A stretch of 6,231 nt of DNA from JBDRNO01 sp043811005 (GTDB lineage: Bacteria > Bacteroidota > Bacteroidia > NORP154): assembly GCA_043811005.1 (NCBI GenBank), contig JBDRNO010000297.1:1-6231 (forward strand), given 5' to 3'. Below, in pieces: positions 1-6,190 of this stretch (its first letter is position 1; every line of letters begins with the position of its first letter). A program made the position numbers and the translations under genes. The notes under the pieces were generated by a model that saw only the letters and a list, made by a program, of their open reading frames with translations, was not told the origin of the DNA and did not search any database.

Positions 1-309
1 AGTCCCAATACCTGCCTTCACATAGCTTCTGTAAAGCTTTAACAGTGGCTCACCCTTAATTCTTGCTGGCTTGATGGGCTCTATCTCAAATACCGTTTTG
101 ACCCGGCTTGATCTTATCGAATATGACAGTTCAGGAACAAAAGGTATGGTATCATAAATTTGAGGGTTATCATTTATCTTATATGCATCGGATATTGTGG
201 GTTCGTATTCCTTTATTATTTCAATGTTTATTGTATCCAGTTTATCCTGGGCAAAGGAGACAGACGTAAATAGGAGTGGTATTAAGAGATATGTAAAGTA
301 GCGTTGCAT
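1..309 (-). CDS. Outer-membrane beta-barrel protein, N-terminal 103 residues (truncated by window edge)
   Basis: The reverse strand from the ATG at 309-307 is open to the window edge, giving 103 codons with no stop. Residues 1-20 form a clear Sec signal peptide (MQRYFTYLLIPLLFTSVSFA), with cleavage likely before Gln21. The mature start is a short linker containing 'EYEPTISDAYKI' (about 34-45), then 'FEIEPIKPARIKGEPLLKLY' (74-93) and 'SYVKAGIGT' (95-103), which reads like the first strand of a barrel. From memory this pattern matches the N-terminus of Bacteroidota proteins annotated as outer-membrane beta-barrel or TonB-dependent receptor-like. The barrel begins too early for a TonB plug domain to precede it, so I prefer a plugless barrel. 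It lies downstream of the TPR gene on the same strand, after a 366-bp gap with a fold-back repeat. No Shine-Dalgarno sequence is visible. Substrate and role are unknown. Confidence 0.8.
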   Translation of the reverse strand, partial: MQRYFTYLLIPLLFTSVSFAQDKLDTINIEIIKEYEPTISDAYKINDNPQIYDTIPFVPELSYSIRSSRVKTVFEIEPIKPARIKGEPLLKLYRSYVKAGIGT

Positions 310-418
310 TAGCTATTGTTATATTGAGACATTGTTAAATTGTTCGATTGTTTAAGGATTTTGTTATATATATAGTTACACATGAAACAGGATAAATAGT
401 AATATTTATTTATGTTCA

Positions 419-567
419 GGGAGATTCCTCGCTACGCTCGGAATGATAGGCAAAGTGGGCTGAAAGGGGAATGGATGCGGGGCGGCAAAAGCCGCCCCGC
501 ATCCATTCCCCTCCCCACAATAAGACCTGTCATTCCGAACGGAGCGCAGCGAAGTGAGCAATCTCCC
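419..567. repeat. Fold-back (nested inverted-repeat) element, MITE- or REP-like
   Basis: The left half pairs with the right half in nested blocks. The outer GGGAGATT (419-426) pairs with AATCTCCC (560-567). GGAATGATAGG (440-450) pairs with CCTGTCATTCC (526-536) with one G.T wobble. GTGGG (455-459) pairs with CCCAC (514-518). The core stem 465-486 pairs perfectly with 491-512. Between the outer blocks lie unequal arms rich in CGCT/AGCG (427-439, 13 nt; 537-559, 23 nt), so the two ends look like diverged inverted copies of one repeat of about 32-42 bp. The arm resembles the 'GGAGATTCCTCGCT...GGAATGACAGG' repeat scattered through many bacterial genomes, Bacteroidota included (from memory). No transposase is present, so any movement would need one in trans. 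No target-site duplication was obvious. Confidence 0.8.
465..512. repeat. Core perfect hairpin: 22-bp stem, 4-nt loop
   Basis: Positions 465-486 and 491-512 are exact reverse complements around an AAAA loop on the plus strand (UUUU on the minus strand). About three quarters of the stem is G or C, against a strongly AT-rich background. Read from the minus strand it would form in any transcript running from the TPR gene into the outer-membrane gene. It is not a classical intrinsic terminator, because no U-tract follows the stem in either direction. It could still stall polymerase, protect the upstream 3' end, or be a processing site; these roles are inference. Confidence 0.8.
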
Positions 568-642
568 CATAGGTGCAGTAAAATGTCCAATTTCATCCCG
601 TTTCAAGTATTTTTTAACCATTTATAAAGCAAATTAATTATT

Positions 643-666
643 CAACCATATAACCATTCAACCATT
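643..666. repeat. 8-bp tandem repeat, three units (YAACCATW)
   Basis: CAACCATA, TAACCATT and CAACCATT follow each other without spacers, and a fourth copy, TAACCATT, stands at 615-622. On the minus strand the unit reads AATGGTTR and begins about ten bases after the TPR stop codon. Short tandem units like this are common in Bacteroidota intergenic DNA (from memory); no function is apparent. Confidence 0.7.
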
Positions 667-675
667 TAGCAATTT

Positions 676-3600
676 TCACTCTTCATCTTCTTCAAACAGC
701 TTATCATAATTAATATCATAATTTTCAAACTCAAATTCAAATTCTTCCTGGACTTTCTTTTGTTCTTCGGTCTGCTCTGCTTCCAGTATTTTATTCAATT
801 TATCCCTGGCTATTGCGATCAGTTCTTCATTTTCACTATTGTCAATTATACTCAGCAATGTGGCTTTTGCCTGGAAAGTATTATCCGCCTGCACATAATT
901 GTCGGCTAATAAAATAAATCCTTTGGTTATCCAATAATCATAAGAAGGCACACGGTTAATAAGATTAAATATTGTTTTTTCCGATTCATCATGTTCGCTT
1001 CTAAGGTATTGAATATAAGCAGCATAATATTCCGCTTCTGCTCCCATCTCACTCCTTGTGGCAGTTGCCGTTGTCATGAATTCGGTAAGAGCAAGGTTGT
1101 AATTATCCGTTTCCAGCGCTGACCTGGCAATAGTAAAATGCGCTTCATTAATGATCTCATTCGCTGCTTTTTCGGTTTCAATCAATCTCCTGGCTTCCCT
1201 GATAGCATTATTATATTCTTTTAACAGGAAGTTGCAACGCATTTGTCCGATACGTGCCTCAATTATATTGTGTTTGTATTCTGCAATTTGTTCCAGTAAA
1301 ATATAATTTTTCAGAGCCATTTCATAATTCGCATCATTAAAATGAATGCCAGACGATCTCATAAGGGATTTTTCCGAGAAGTTATTCTTAGGTTTTCCAA
1401 TCACATAATGATAACCTGCCAGGGCATCCTGATGATTAAGTACTTTGAACTCACATTCGGCTTTATAGAAATTGGCATTTAAAACAAAAAAACCATCCGG
1501 GAATTTCTCTAAATAATTTGCAAAATCCCTGACCGCATTTTTACAGTCACCTCTTATATAACGTAATTCCGCAGCTTCGTAAGTTGTTGAATCAAGGGAA
1601 GATCTCGTTATATTGGCAAAAGTCAGGCCCTCAACATATTTAGTGTAAGCATCAATATCACCCATATCAATATAAATATTTTTTAATCCCACCAGGGCTT
1701 CCATAGCTTCCGGAGTGGCGGGATAATCATTTATGACCCTTTTGAAGGTTACAAGGGCAATTTTATTTTCATTCTTACTATAATAAACAAGCCCGGTATT
1801 TAACATTGACTTTGCCACATAACTGCTATTGGGGTGTTTGTCAATGACCCTGTTATAATAAACGAGGGCGCTGTCACTTTGATTGAGCAGTGCATAGCTT
1901 TTCGCCAGCTCATATTTTGCATCATCTGCATAAGCAGAACTATCGTATTTGGCTAATAAAGAGAGCAAAACCGAAACTTTTTCGTCCTGTTTCTCAATAA
2001 CTCCCAGCGCCAGCCCCTTTTGAAAAAGTGCATAATCGCCATCCATCACCATAATTTCTTCACTGGGTAAAGTCCCATGACCGGACAGGTTGATAGCTTC
2101 ATCATAATAATCAATTGCATTGAAATAATCCTTTGTCACGAAATAACTGTCGGCAATCCGCAAATAAGCATCGTTTATTTTTACAATGTCATGATATGTT
2201 GAATCTCTTACAAATTTCCGGAACCATGTAATAGCATTAGGATAATCTTTTTCCCAAAAGTATGCATATCCAAGGTTGTAATTCACAGTATTAAATACCG
2301 GTAACTCAAATGCAGCGGGTGAATAGATGAACTTATCATAGCTTTCAATAGCAGGATCAAACATCTCCTGCCTGTAAAATGCCTCGCCTTTCCAATAGTG
2401 ACAGAATGCCTCTATGTTTTTATCCTCTGTATATGTTAGCGATTTATCAAAATGCCCGATTGCAGAAGGTAATTTCTGATCATTGAACAGTTCAACTCCC
2501 CTGAAATATGCAATCCTCTGATACGCAGACATTAATTTCTGATCTTTATTATCAATTTTTTCAAGTGAACTTAGAGCCAGCTTATAATTCTTTGTTGTTA
2601 AATATACTTCAACTAAATATTCGTATGCTTTATCAATTCTTTCAGAGTTAGGATACTGATCAATATATCTTTTAAGTGCAAAGATGGGATTGAGGTTAAG
2701 TTGATATGATAACTTGGCAAAATTGAATGAGGCATCTTCCTGTATCTTCTTATCAAAGTCGAATTTTGAAGCGGAACGGAATGCAAACCGGGCAAATTTT
2801 TCTTTATTTTTTTTAAGGTAGCAATCGCCAAGATGGTAAAAACTGTTTTGCATCAGTATATCCTTATTCCCGACCACCTTTTTAAATAAACTGATAGCTT
2901 TATCGTAGTCATCGCTTTTATAATAGGCATATCCCAATTGGTACATATCATCGCGTGTAACTATAAATGCTAGTTCCATATACTTTTTAAGAAAGGGGAT
3001 TGACTCGGCATATTGAGAGGTTGCGTAATATGCTTCACCTATAAGACGTGCTATTTCAGGAGCTCTTTTTGTATTAGCCGAATCGAGTAGGGGAGGAGCA
3101 TACTCCAGGAGCTTCTCATGTTTTTGCTGTAAATAATAGATCTGGGTGATGTAATAAGGAACGATATGGGCAAAACTCTTGCTACTGCTCAACTTCAGAA
3201 ATCCTTGCAAAGCCGTTTCGTAATTTTTATTCAAATAGCAAATGTGGGAATAGTAATAAATTGCAGGTGCGGTATATTTTGTTTCAGTATCTTTTATTTC
3301 GTAAAACACCTGCCGCGCTCTTTCATAATCCCCGGTGATGAAATAGCTGTAACCAAGCTTAAAGTAATATTCGGAAAGTTGCAGGTTGTCAAGGTCATAA
3401 ACATCTACTTTTTGAAACCACTCGATCGCCTTTTTGTAGCTTTTTTTTCGGAACTTATACTTACCGAGTTGGAAATATGCTATCCTGACCTTGTTGTTTT
3501 CGGGATGGTTTTTAATGAAACGGGTCAGCATAAATTCTGCATCTTTGTTGAACAATTCCAATGCACACAATGCCGCATAATACCCGGCGCTTGTCCGGAT

Positions 3601-3810
3601 TTCGGAATTGGGATTATTAATTGTCTCAACAGTTTTCAGAAAACTCTTTTGTGCAGCACCGTATTTTTTCTTCTCAAATAATTCCAGACCGAGCTTATAA
3701 TCATTTATGTCGTTATTATAAATAGTCGTTTTTTGGGCAAAAACAGAATTTGCCAGGTACAATATAAGACATGGCAATAAAACTTTTGTTAATAATGGGA
3801 ACCTTTTCAT
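676..3810 (-). CDS. Secreted tetratricopeptide-repeat protein, 1044 aa
   Basis: A Sec signal peptide covers residues 1-25 (charged MKR, then a hydrophobic stretch, ending SVFA before Gln26). Cys14 lies inside the hydrophobic core without a proper lipobox, so I do not call it a lipoprotein. The rest is a near-continuous alpha solenoid. TPR-like units with the G-x-x-[YF] and [YF]-x-x-A-[IL] pattern are easily seen at about 36-60, 147-171, 289-312, 434-458, 509-533, 546-571, 633-656, 667-690, 854-876 and 926-950; I estimate around 20 units. Middle units around 620-700 resemble CpoB/YbgF- and BamD-type TPRs ('KHPNSSYVAKSM', 'DYPATPEAMEAL'). The tail (about 1022-1044) is highly acidic and aromatic. 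It probably acts in the periplasm as a protein-binding scaffold; partners are unknown. The outer-membrane gene downstream suggests an envelope assembly or transport role. ATG at 3810-3808 is supported by the signal peptide; no Shine-Dalgarno or clear TAnnTTTG box precedes it. Confidence 0.93.
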   Translation of the reverse strand: MKRFPLLTKVLLPCLILYLANSVFAQKTTIYNNDINDYKLGLELFEKKKYGAAQKSFLKTVETINNPNSEIRTSAGYYAALCALELFNKDAEFMLTRFIKNHPENNKVRIAYFQLGKYKFRKKSYKKAIEWFQKVDVYDLDNLQLSEYYFKLGYSYFITGDYERARQVFYEIKDTETKYTAPAIYYYSHICYLNKNYETALQGFLKLSSSKSFAHIVPYYITQIYYLQQKHEKLLEYAPPLLDSANTKRAPEIARLIGEAYYATSQYAESIPFLKKYMELAFIVTRDDMYQLGYAYYKSDDYDKAISLFKKVVGNKDILMQNSFYHLGDCYLKKNKEKFARFAFRSASKFDFDKKIQEDASFNFAKLSYQLNLNPIFALKRYIDQYPNSERIDKAYEYLVEVYLTTKNYKLALSSLEKIDNKDQKLMSAYQRIAYFRGVELFNDQKLPSAIGHFDKSLTYTEDKNIEAFCHYWKGEAFYRQEMFDPAIESYDKFIYSPAAFELPVFNTVNYNLGYAYFWEKDYPNAITWFRKFVRDSTYHDIVKINDAYLRIADSYFVTKDYFNAIDYYDEAINLSGHGTLPSEEIMVMDGDYALFQKGLALGVIEKQDEKVSVLLSLLAKYDSSAYADDAKYELAKSYALLNQSDSALVYYNRVIDKHPNSSYVAKSMLNTGLVYYSKNENKIALVTFKRVINDYPATPEAMEALVGLKNIYIDMGDIDAYTKYVEGLTFANITRSSLDSTTYEAAELRYIRGDCKNAVRDFANYLEKFPDGFFVLNANFYKAECEFKVLNHQDALAGYHYVIGKPKNNFSEKSLMRSSGIHFNDANYEMALKNYILLEQIAEYKHNIIEARIGQMRCNFLLKEYNNAIREARRLIETEKAANEIINEAHFTIARSALETDNYNLALTEFMTTATATRSEMGAEAEYYAAYIQYLRSEHDESEKTIFNLINRVPSYDYWITKGFILLADNYVQADNTFQAKATLLSIIDNSENEELIAIARDKLNKILEAEQTEEQKKVQEEFEFEFENYDINYDKLFEEDEE

Positions 3811-4009
3811 TTTGCTATCTAATATAAACTGCTAAAATAAAAAGTATTAATATAGAAAAAAGCAGGTAATTGATAAGTTATTAACGAAATGATGTTGAAA
3901 TGATTTTGCAATTGAATTATTTAGATTTTGTTTGTAAAATTGCCTGTTAATTGAAACATGAGTCCACTTGATCAAAAAATTCTAATTTCCAAAATCCAAA
4001 CTACATTTC
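3811..4009. other. Divergent intergenic region
   Basis: These 199 bp must carry the promoters of both the TPR gene (leftward) and the dipeptidase gene (rightward). The sequence is very AT-rich. Leftward I see only weak partial matches to the Bacteroidota -7 box, such as TACTTTTT (plus-strand 3839-3846), with no matching -33 element. A rightward candidate is listed separately. No operator-like dyad stands out. Confidence 0.5.
3904..3934 (+). promoter_or_regulatory. Possible Bacteroidota-type promoter for the dipeptidase gene
   Basis: TTTTG at 3904-3908 could be the -33 element. TTTGTTTG at 3927-3934, 18 bp further on, is a one-mismatch version of the TAnnTTTG -7 box. Transcription would begin near 3940 and give a leader of about 70 nt before the ATG at 4010. 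In such AT-rich DNA a match of this quality can arise by chance. Confidence 0.25.
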
Positions 4010-5224
4010 ATGAACCAACTACTCACCATCACTGTTTTATTCTTGTTAGCCATGTCTCGTCCTGCTTTTGACAACAAACATATTGAGAACGATAAAGAAC
4101 TTTTGCAAAAAGCCATTAAGCTAGCCCATGAAACAATCATTATAGATTCTCATATTGATGCTCCCTATCGCTTTGGGGAAAATAAGGAAGATATTTCCCA
4201 ACGAACTGAAAGCGGTGATTTTGATTATCCACGTGCCAAACAAGGCGGATTAAATGCCGCATTTATGTCAATTTTCGTTCCGCCAAAATGCCAGGAAACC
4301 GGTGGAGCAAAGGAACTGGCTGACTCTGTAATTGATCTGGTGGAAAAAGTAGCTCTTGATTTTCCTGATAAATTTGCTATTGCTATTTCAACAGAAGATA
4401 TAAAGAAACAATTCCATGCTGGAAAAATATCCCTCCCAATGGGAATGGAAAATGGGGCAGGTATTGAAGACAACCTGGAAAATCTAAAGCATTTTTACGG
4501 TAGAGGAATACGATATATTACCCTTTCGCATTCTAAAAGCAACCTTATAACTGACTCATCTTTTGATAAAAAACGTAAGTGGAACGGACTCAGTCCATTC
4601 GGGGAAAAGGTTATTGCAGAGATGAACCGCCTGGGAATAATAATTGATGTTTCACACGTAACAGATAGCGCTTTTTATGACGTTATGAAATTAACCAAAG
4701 CACCGGTGATCGCCTCTCACTCATCCTGCCGCTATTTTACTCCCGGATGGGAACGGAACATGAGTGACAAAATGATCAAAGCGCTGGCAAAGAATGGAGG
4801 GGTTATTCAAATAAACTTCGGTTCAATATTTATCAATACAAAATATAACCGGGGATATTATGAAGTGAAGGATAAAGTAAACGTTTATATTAAAGAAAAT
4901 GATTTGGATAGGGATTCCGAAGAGACGCGTAATTATAAGAAAGAGCTGCTTAAGGAAAAGGTATTAAAAAAGGCGAATGTTAGTGATGTTGCTGACCATA
5001 TTGATCACGTTGTTGACCTGGCAGGTATTAACCATGTAGGTATTGGCTCTGATTATGACGGTTCGGGACCAACCCTTCCCATTGGATTGGAGGATGTTTC
5101 AAAGTATCCTAATCTGATCTGTGAATTGCTTAGAAGAGGGTACTCAGAGAAGGATATTGAAAAGATCTGTTCAGGTAACCTTTTAAGGGTTTGGTCAGAG
5201 GTTGAAAGAATTGCAATGAATTAA
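4010..5224 (+). CDS. Exported M19 family zinc dipeptidase (membrane/renal dipeptidase-like)
   Basis: This 404-residue protein belongs to the M19 family, which hydrolyses dipeptides (D-amino acids often tolerated at the C-terminal position) with a binuclear zinc centre. Expected ligands are present: His48 and Asp50 in 'DSHID', Glu147 in 'GMENG', His216 in 'DVSHV' and His237 in 'ASHSS'. Arg249 ('ERNMSD') and Asp348 ('GIGSDYDG') match the substrate-binding Arg and catalytic Asp positions, and the ending 'LEDVSKYPNLICELLRRGYSEKDIEKICSGNLLRVW' is classic for the family. Glu147 is followed by Asn rather than the usual Gly, which I recall from other Bacteroidota members. A charged insertion lies at about 280-325. 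The N-terminus has a hydrophobic stretch (4-15) but no Lys or Arg before it, so export is likely but the signal is weak; there is no lipobox Cys. An in-frame stop at 3983-3985 leaves ATG 4010 as the first start. It stands alone, convergent with smpB. Likely role: periplasmic peptide scavenging or peptidoglycan-peptide turnover. Confidence 0.93.
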   Translation: MNQLLTITVLFLLAMSRPAFDNKHIENDKELLQKAIKLAHETIIIDSHIDAPYRFGENKEDISQRTESGDFDYPRAKQGGLNAAFMSIFVPPKCQETGGAKELADSVIDLVEKVALDFPDKFAIAISTEDIKKQFHAGKISLPMGMENGAGIEDNLENLKHFYGRGIRYITLSHSKSNLITDSSFDKKRKWNGLSPFGEKVIAEMNRLGIIIDVSHVTDSAFYDVMKLTKAPVIASHSSCRYFTPGWERNMSDKMIKALAKNGGVIQINFGSIFINTKYNRGYYEVKDKVNVYIKENDLDRDSEETRNYKKELLKEKVLKKANVSDVADHIDHVVDLAGINHVGIGSDYDGSGPTLPIGLEDVSKYPNLICELLRRGYSEKDIEKICSGNLLRVWSEVERIAMN

Positions 5225-5389
5225 GAATTAAAACAATAATAAATTTCCAGCAATCCGGATATTTAATAACGTTTTCTTAAATTTGCCTTTAATTACTTTA
5301 AAGATTCATTAATAGTTAATAATTTTGTCCTAAAATAATTTAATCATTAATTAGTGTCAGTCTATACCGCAGTAAGTAATTTATTTTTC

Positions 5390-5417
5390 GCCAACTACAT
5401 ACTGTCAACTGTCAACT
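5390..5417. repeat. 7-bp tandem repeat, four units (GYCAACT)
   Basis: GCCAACT (5390-5396), a degenerate ACATACT (5397-5403), then GTCAACT twice (5404-5410, 5411-5417) lie in register. The array is in the gap between the convergent dipeptidase and smpB genes. It resembles the CAACTGCCAACTG-type heptamer arrays found between Bacteroidota genes (from memory). No function is evident. Confidence 0.65.
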
Positions 5418-5435
5418 TGTTTATTATCATCAATA

Positions 5436-5451
5436 AAATTATCGATAATTT
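5436..5451. other. Perfect 16-bp AT-rich palindrome between convergent genes
   Basis: AAATTATCGATAATTT is its own reverse complement, centred on ATCGAT, 29 bp beyond the smpB stop codon. It has no loop and no adjoining U-tract, so it is not a typical terminator; it could be a protein-binding dyad or chance in AT-rich DNA. No convincing intrinsic terminator was found for either gene in 5225-5480. Confidence 0.45.
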
Positions 5452-5480
5452 GACGGTAAGTTTGATTTTTTATAAGCCTG

Positions 5481-5927
5481 CTATTTTAAGGCTCTTTCCA
5501 CCTCACGATTAGCATCTTTTCGCTTCATGTCTTCCCTTTTATCGTATAGCTTCTTTCCCTTTGCCAATGAAATTTCCAATTTGGCAAAACCCTTCTCATT
5601 GATAAACAGGCGTAATGGAATAATAGTTAAGCCCTCCTGTTTTACTTTAACCGATAGTTTTTTTAGTTCCCGTCCATTCAGCAGCAGTTTCCTGTCACGC
5701 TTTGGCTCATGGTTGTTGTGAGAGCCATGAGTATATTGTGCGATGTGCATTTCCTTTACAAAAAGCTCTTTTTTCTCAAAGACACAAAAGGAATCAGCGA
5801 GATTTGCTTTATTTTCTCTTATTGATTTGATCTCAGTTCCCATTAATTGAATACCCGCAATGTATTTGTTGAGTAAATGGTATTCGAAGAAAGCTTTCTT
5901 GTTTTTTATGTTTACAGGATTTGTCAA
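5481..5927 (-). CDS. smpB: SsrA-binding protein SmpB
   Basis: SmpB binds tmRNA (ssrA) and carries it into the A site of stalled ribosomes for trans-translation. The 148 residues cover the whole family length. Hallmarks in order: 'NIKNKKAFFEY' (6-16), 'AGIQLMGTEIKSIRENKANL' (24-43, containing the GTE-IKSIR tmRNA-binding core), 'HIAQY' (61-65), 'NNHEPKRDRKLLL' (71-83), 'GLTIIPLRLF' (99-108) and 'AKLEISLAKGKKLYDKRE' (115-132). The basic tail 'DMKRKDANREVERALK' is the part that enters the decoding centre and mRNA channel. The likely start is TTG at 5927-5925: the upstream in-frame stop is at 5951-5949, no ATG or GTG lies between, and the next in-frame Met (residue 29) would remove part of the conserved core. 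No Shine-Dalgarno is visible. The gene appears monocistronic here; tmRNA itself is not in the window. Confidence 0.96.
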   Translation of the reverse strand: MTNPVNIKNKKAFFEYHLLNKYIAGIQLMGTEIKSIRENKANLADSFCVFEKKELFVKEMHIAQYTHGSHNNHEPKRDRKLLLNGRELKKLSVKVKQEGLTIIPLRLFINEKGFAKLEISLAKGKKLYDKREDMKRKDANREVERALK

Positions 5928-5949
5928 ATTTAATGTTTCGGAATTTACT

Positions 5950-5965
5950 CATACCTTTAGGCATG
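5950..5965 (-). other. Small stem-loop in the presumed smpB leader
   Basis: On the minus strand CATGCC-TAAA-GGTATG forms a 6-bp stem with one G.U pair and a 4-nt loop, ending 22 nt before the TTG start. The overlapping GGCATGCC (5960-5967) is also a perfect 8-bp palindrome. The stem is short, so it may be a repeat remnant rather than a regulatory structure. Confidence 0.4.
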
Positions 5966-5976
5966 CCGCACAAAAC

Positions 5977-6009
5977 CCCTCGTGAATACTTCGTATTTCG
6001 CTTTGCTCA
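5977..6009. repeat. Putative dispersed-repeat fragment with AATAC-TTC-GTATT dyad
   Basis: The block contains a 5-bp dyad, AATAC (5985-5989) and GTATT (5993-5997), around TTC. Its minus strand carries GAGCAAAGCGAA (plus 5997-6008), which matches GAGCGCAGCGAA in the right arm of the fold-back element (542-553) at 10 of 12 positions. It is GC-richer than its surroundings. The similarity is short, so membership of the same repeat family is only a guess. Confidence 0.35.
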
Positions 6010-6019
6010 ACAATATTTA

Positions 6020-6190
6020 GCCACGAATTTCACTAATTTTCACGAAACCCAAAGGCTTCACGAACACCGTTAATATCAATTATGATAGTGAGTAATACCT
6101 TTTAAAAACAAATTATTTTATGAGTAATTATTAGAACAACACGTTTATAGAGATATTTTTTAATTTGTGTTAATTCGTGTAATAAGTGGC
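6020..6190. repeat. Diverged inverted repeat pair (GCCAC...GTGGC ends), possible MITE remnant
   Basis: Positions 6020-6047 (GCCACGAATTTCACTAATTT and eight more bases) and the reverse complement of 6163-6190 agree at 20 of 28 positions by my count, including the terminal GCCAC/GTGGC and the regularly spaced GTG triplets. They enclose about 115 bp of AT-rich DNA with no open frame. The arm resembles the very common Bacteroidota intergenic motif 'AATTCGTGAAATTCGTGGC' (from memory). No target-site duplication is obvious. It may be a non-autonomous element or two independent copies of a dispersed repeat. Confidence 0.55.

Larger units (their letters stand above)
310..675. other. Intergenic region between the TPR and outer-membrane genes
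   Basis: This 366-bp gap separates two genes of the same orientation. It holds the fold-back element (419-567) and an 8-bp tandem repeat (643-666). The stretch 310-418 is AT-rich, including a TATATATATA run near 365-374, and lies directly upstream of the outer-membrane gene. I found no good TAnnTTTG promoter box on the minus strand there. Two open frames of about 71 codons cross the inverted repeat on opposite strands, but they only reflect the symmetry and GC content of the repeat and look non-coding. Confidence 0.7.

Noticed and set aside
406..627. Two overlapping 71-codon frames on opposite strands
   Set aside because: Both run through the fold-back element and owe their openness to its GC-rich inverted symmetry; no family resemblance.
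2613..2831. 72-codon alternative frame on the minus strand within the TPR gene
   Set aside because: It is on the same strand but out of frame with a long, intact TPR coding sequence; no sign of a frameshift.
3166..3681. 171-codon open frame on the plus strand
   Set aside because: It lies wholly inside and antisense to the clear TPR gene; its protein has no recognisable domain and is a shadow of the repeat-coding sequence.
3958..4074. Small out-of-frame ORF (MSPLDQKILISK...) overlapping the dipeptidase start
   Set aside because: About 38 codons, no conserved features; upstream ATGs of this kind are common in AT-rich leaders.
4225..4473. 82-codon frame antisense to the dipeptidase gene
   Set aside because: The sense frame encodes conserved M19 sequence, including metal ligand Glu147; the antisense product is unrecognisable.
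5287..5303. CTTTAA...TTAAAG hairpin after the dipeptidase gene as a terminator
   Set aside because: Six AT-rich base pairs with no GC core or U-tract; expected by chance here.
5475..5493. AGCCT...AGGCT dyad at the smpB stop codon as a terminator
   Set aside because: The stem is only 5 bp with a 9-nt loop, and what follows on the minus strand is A-rich rather than a U-tract.
5527..5721. 64-codon frame antisense to smpB
   Set aside because: The composition (Ser/Phe-rich) is the mirror of the Lys/Glu-rich SmpB sequence.
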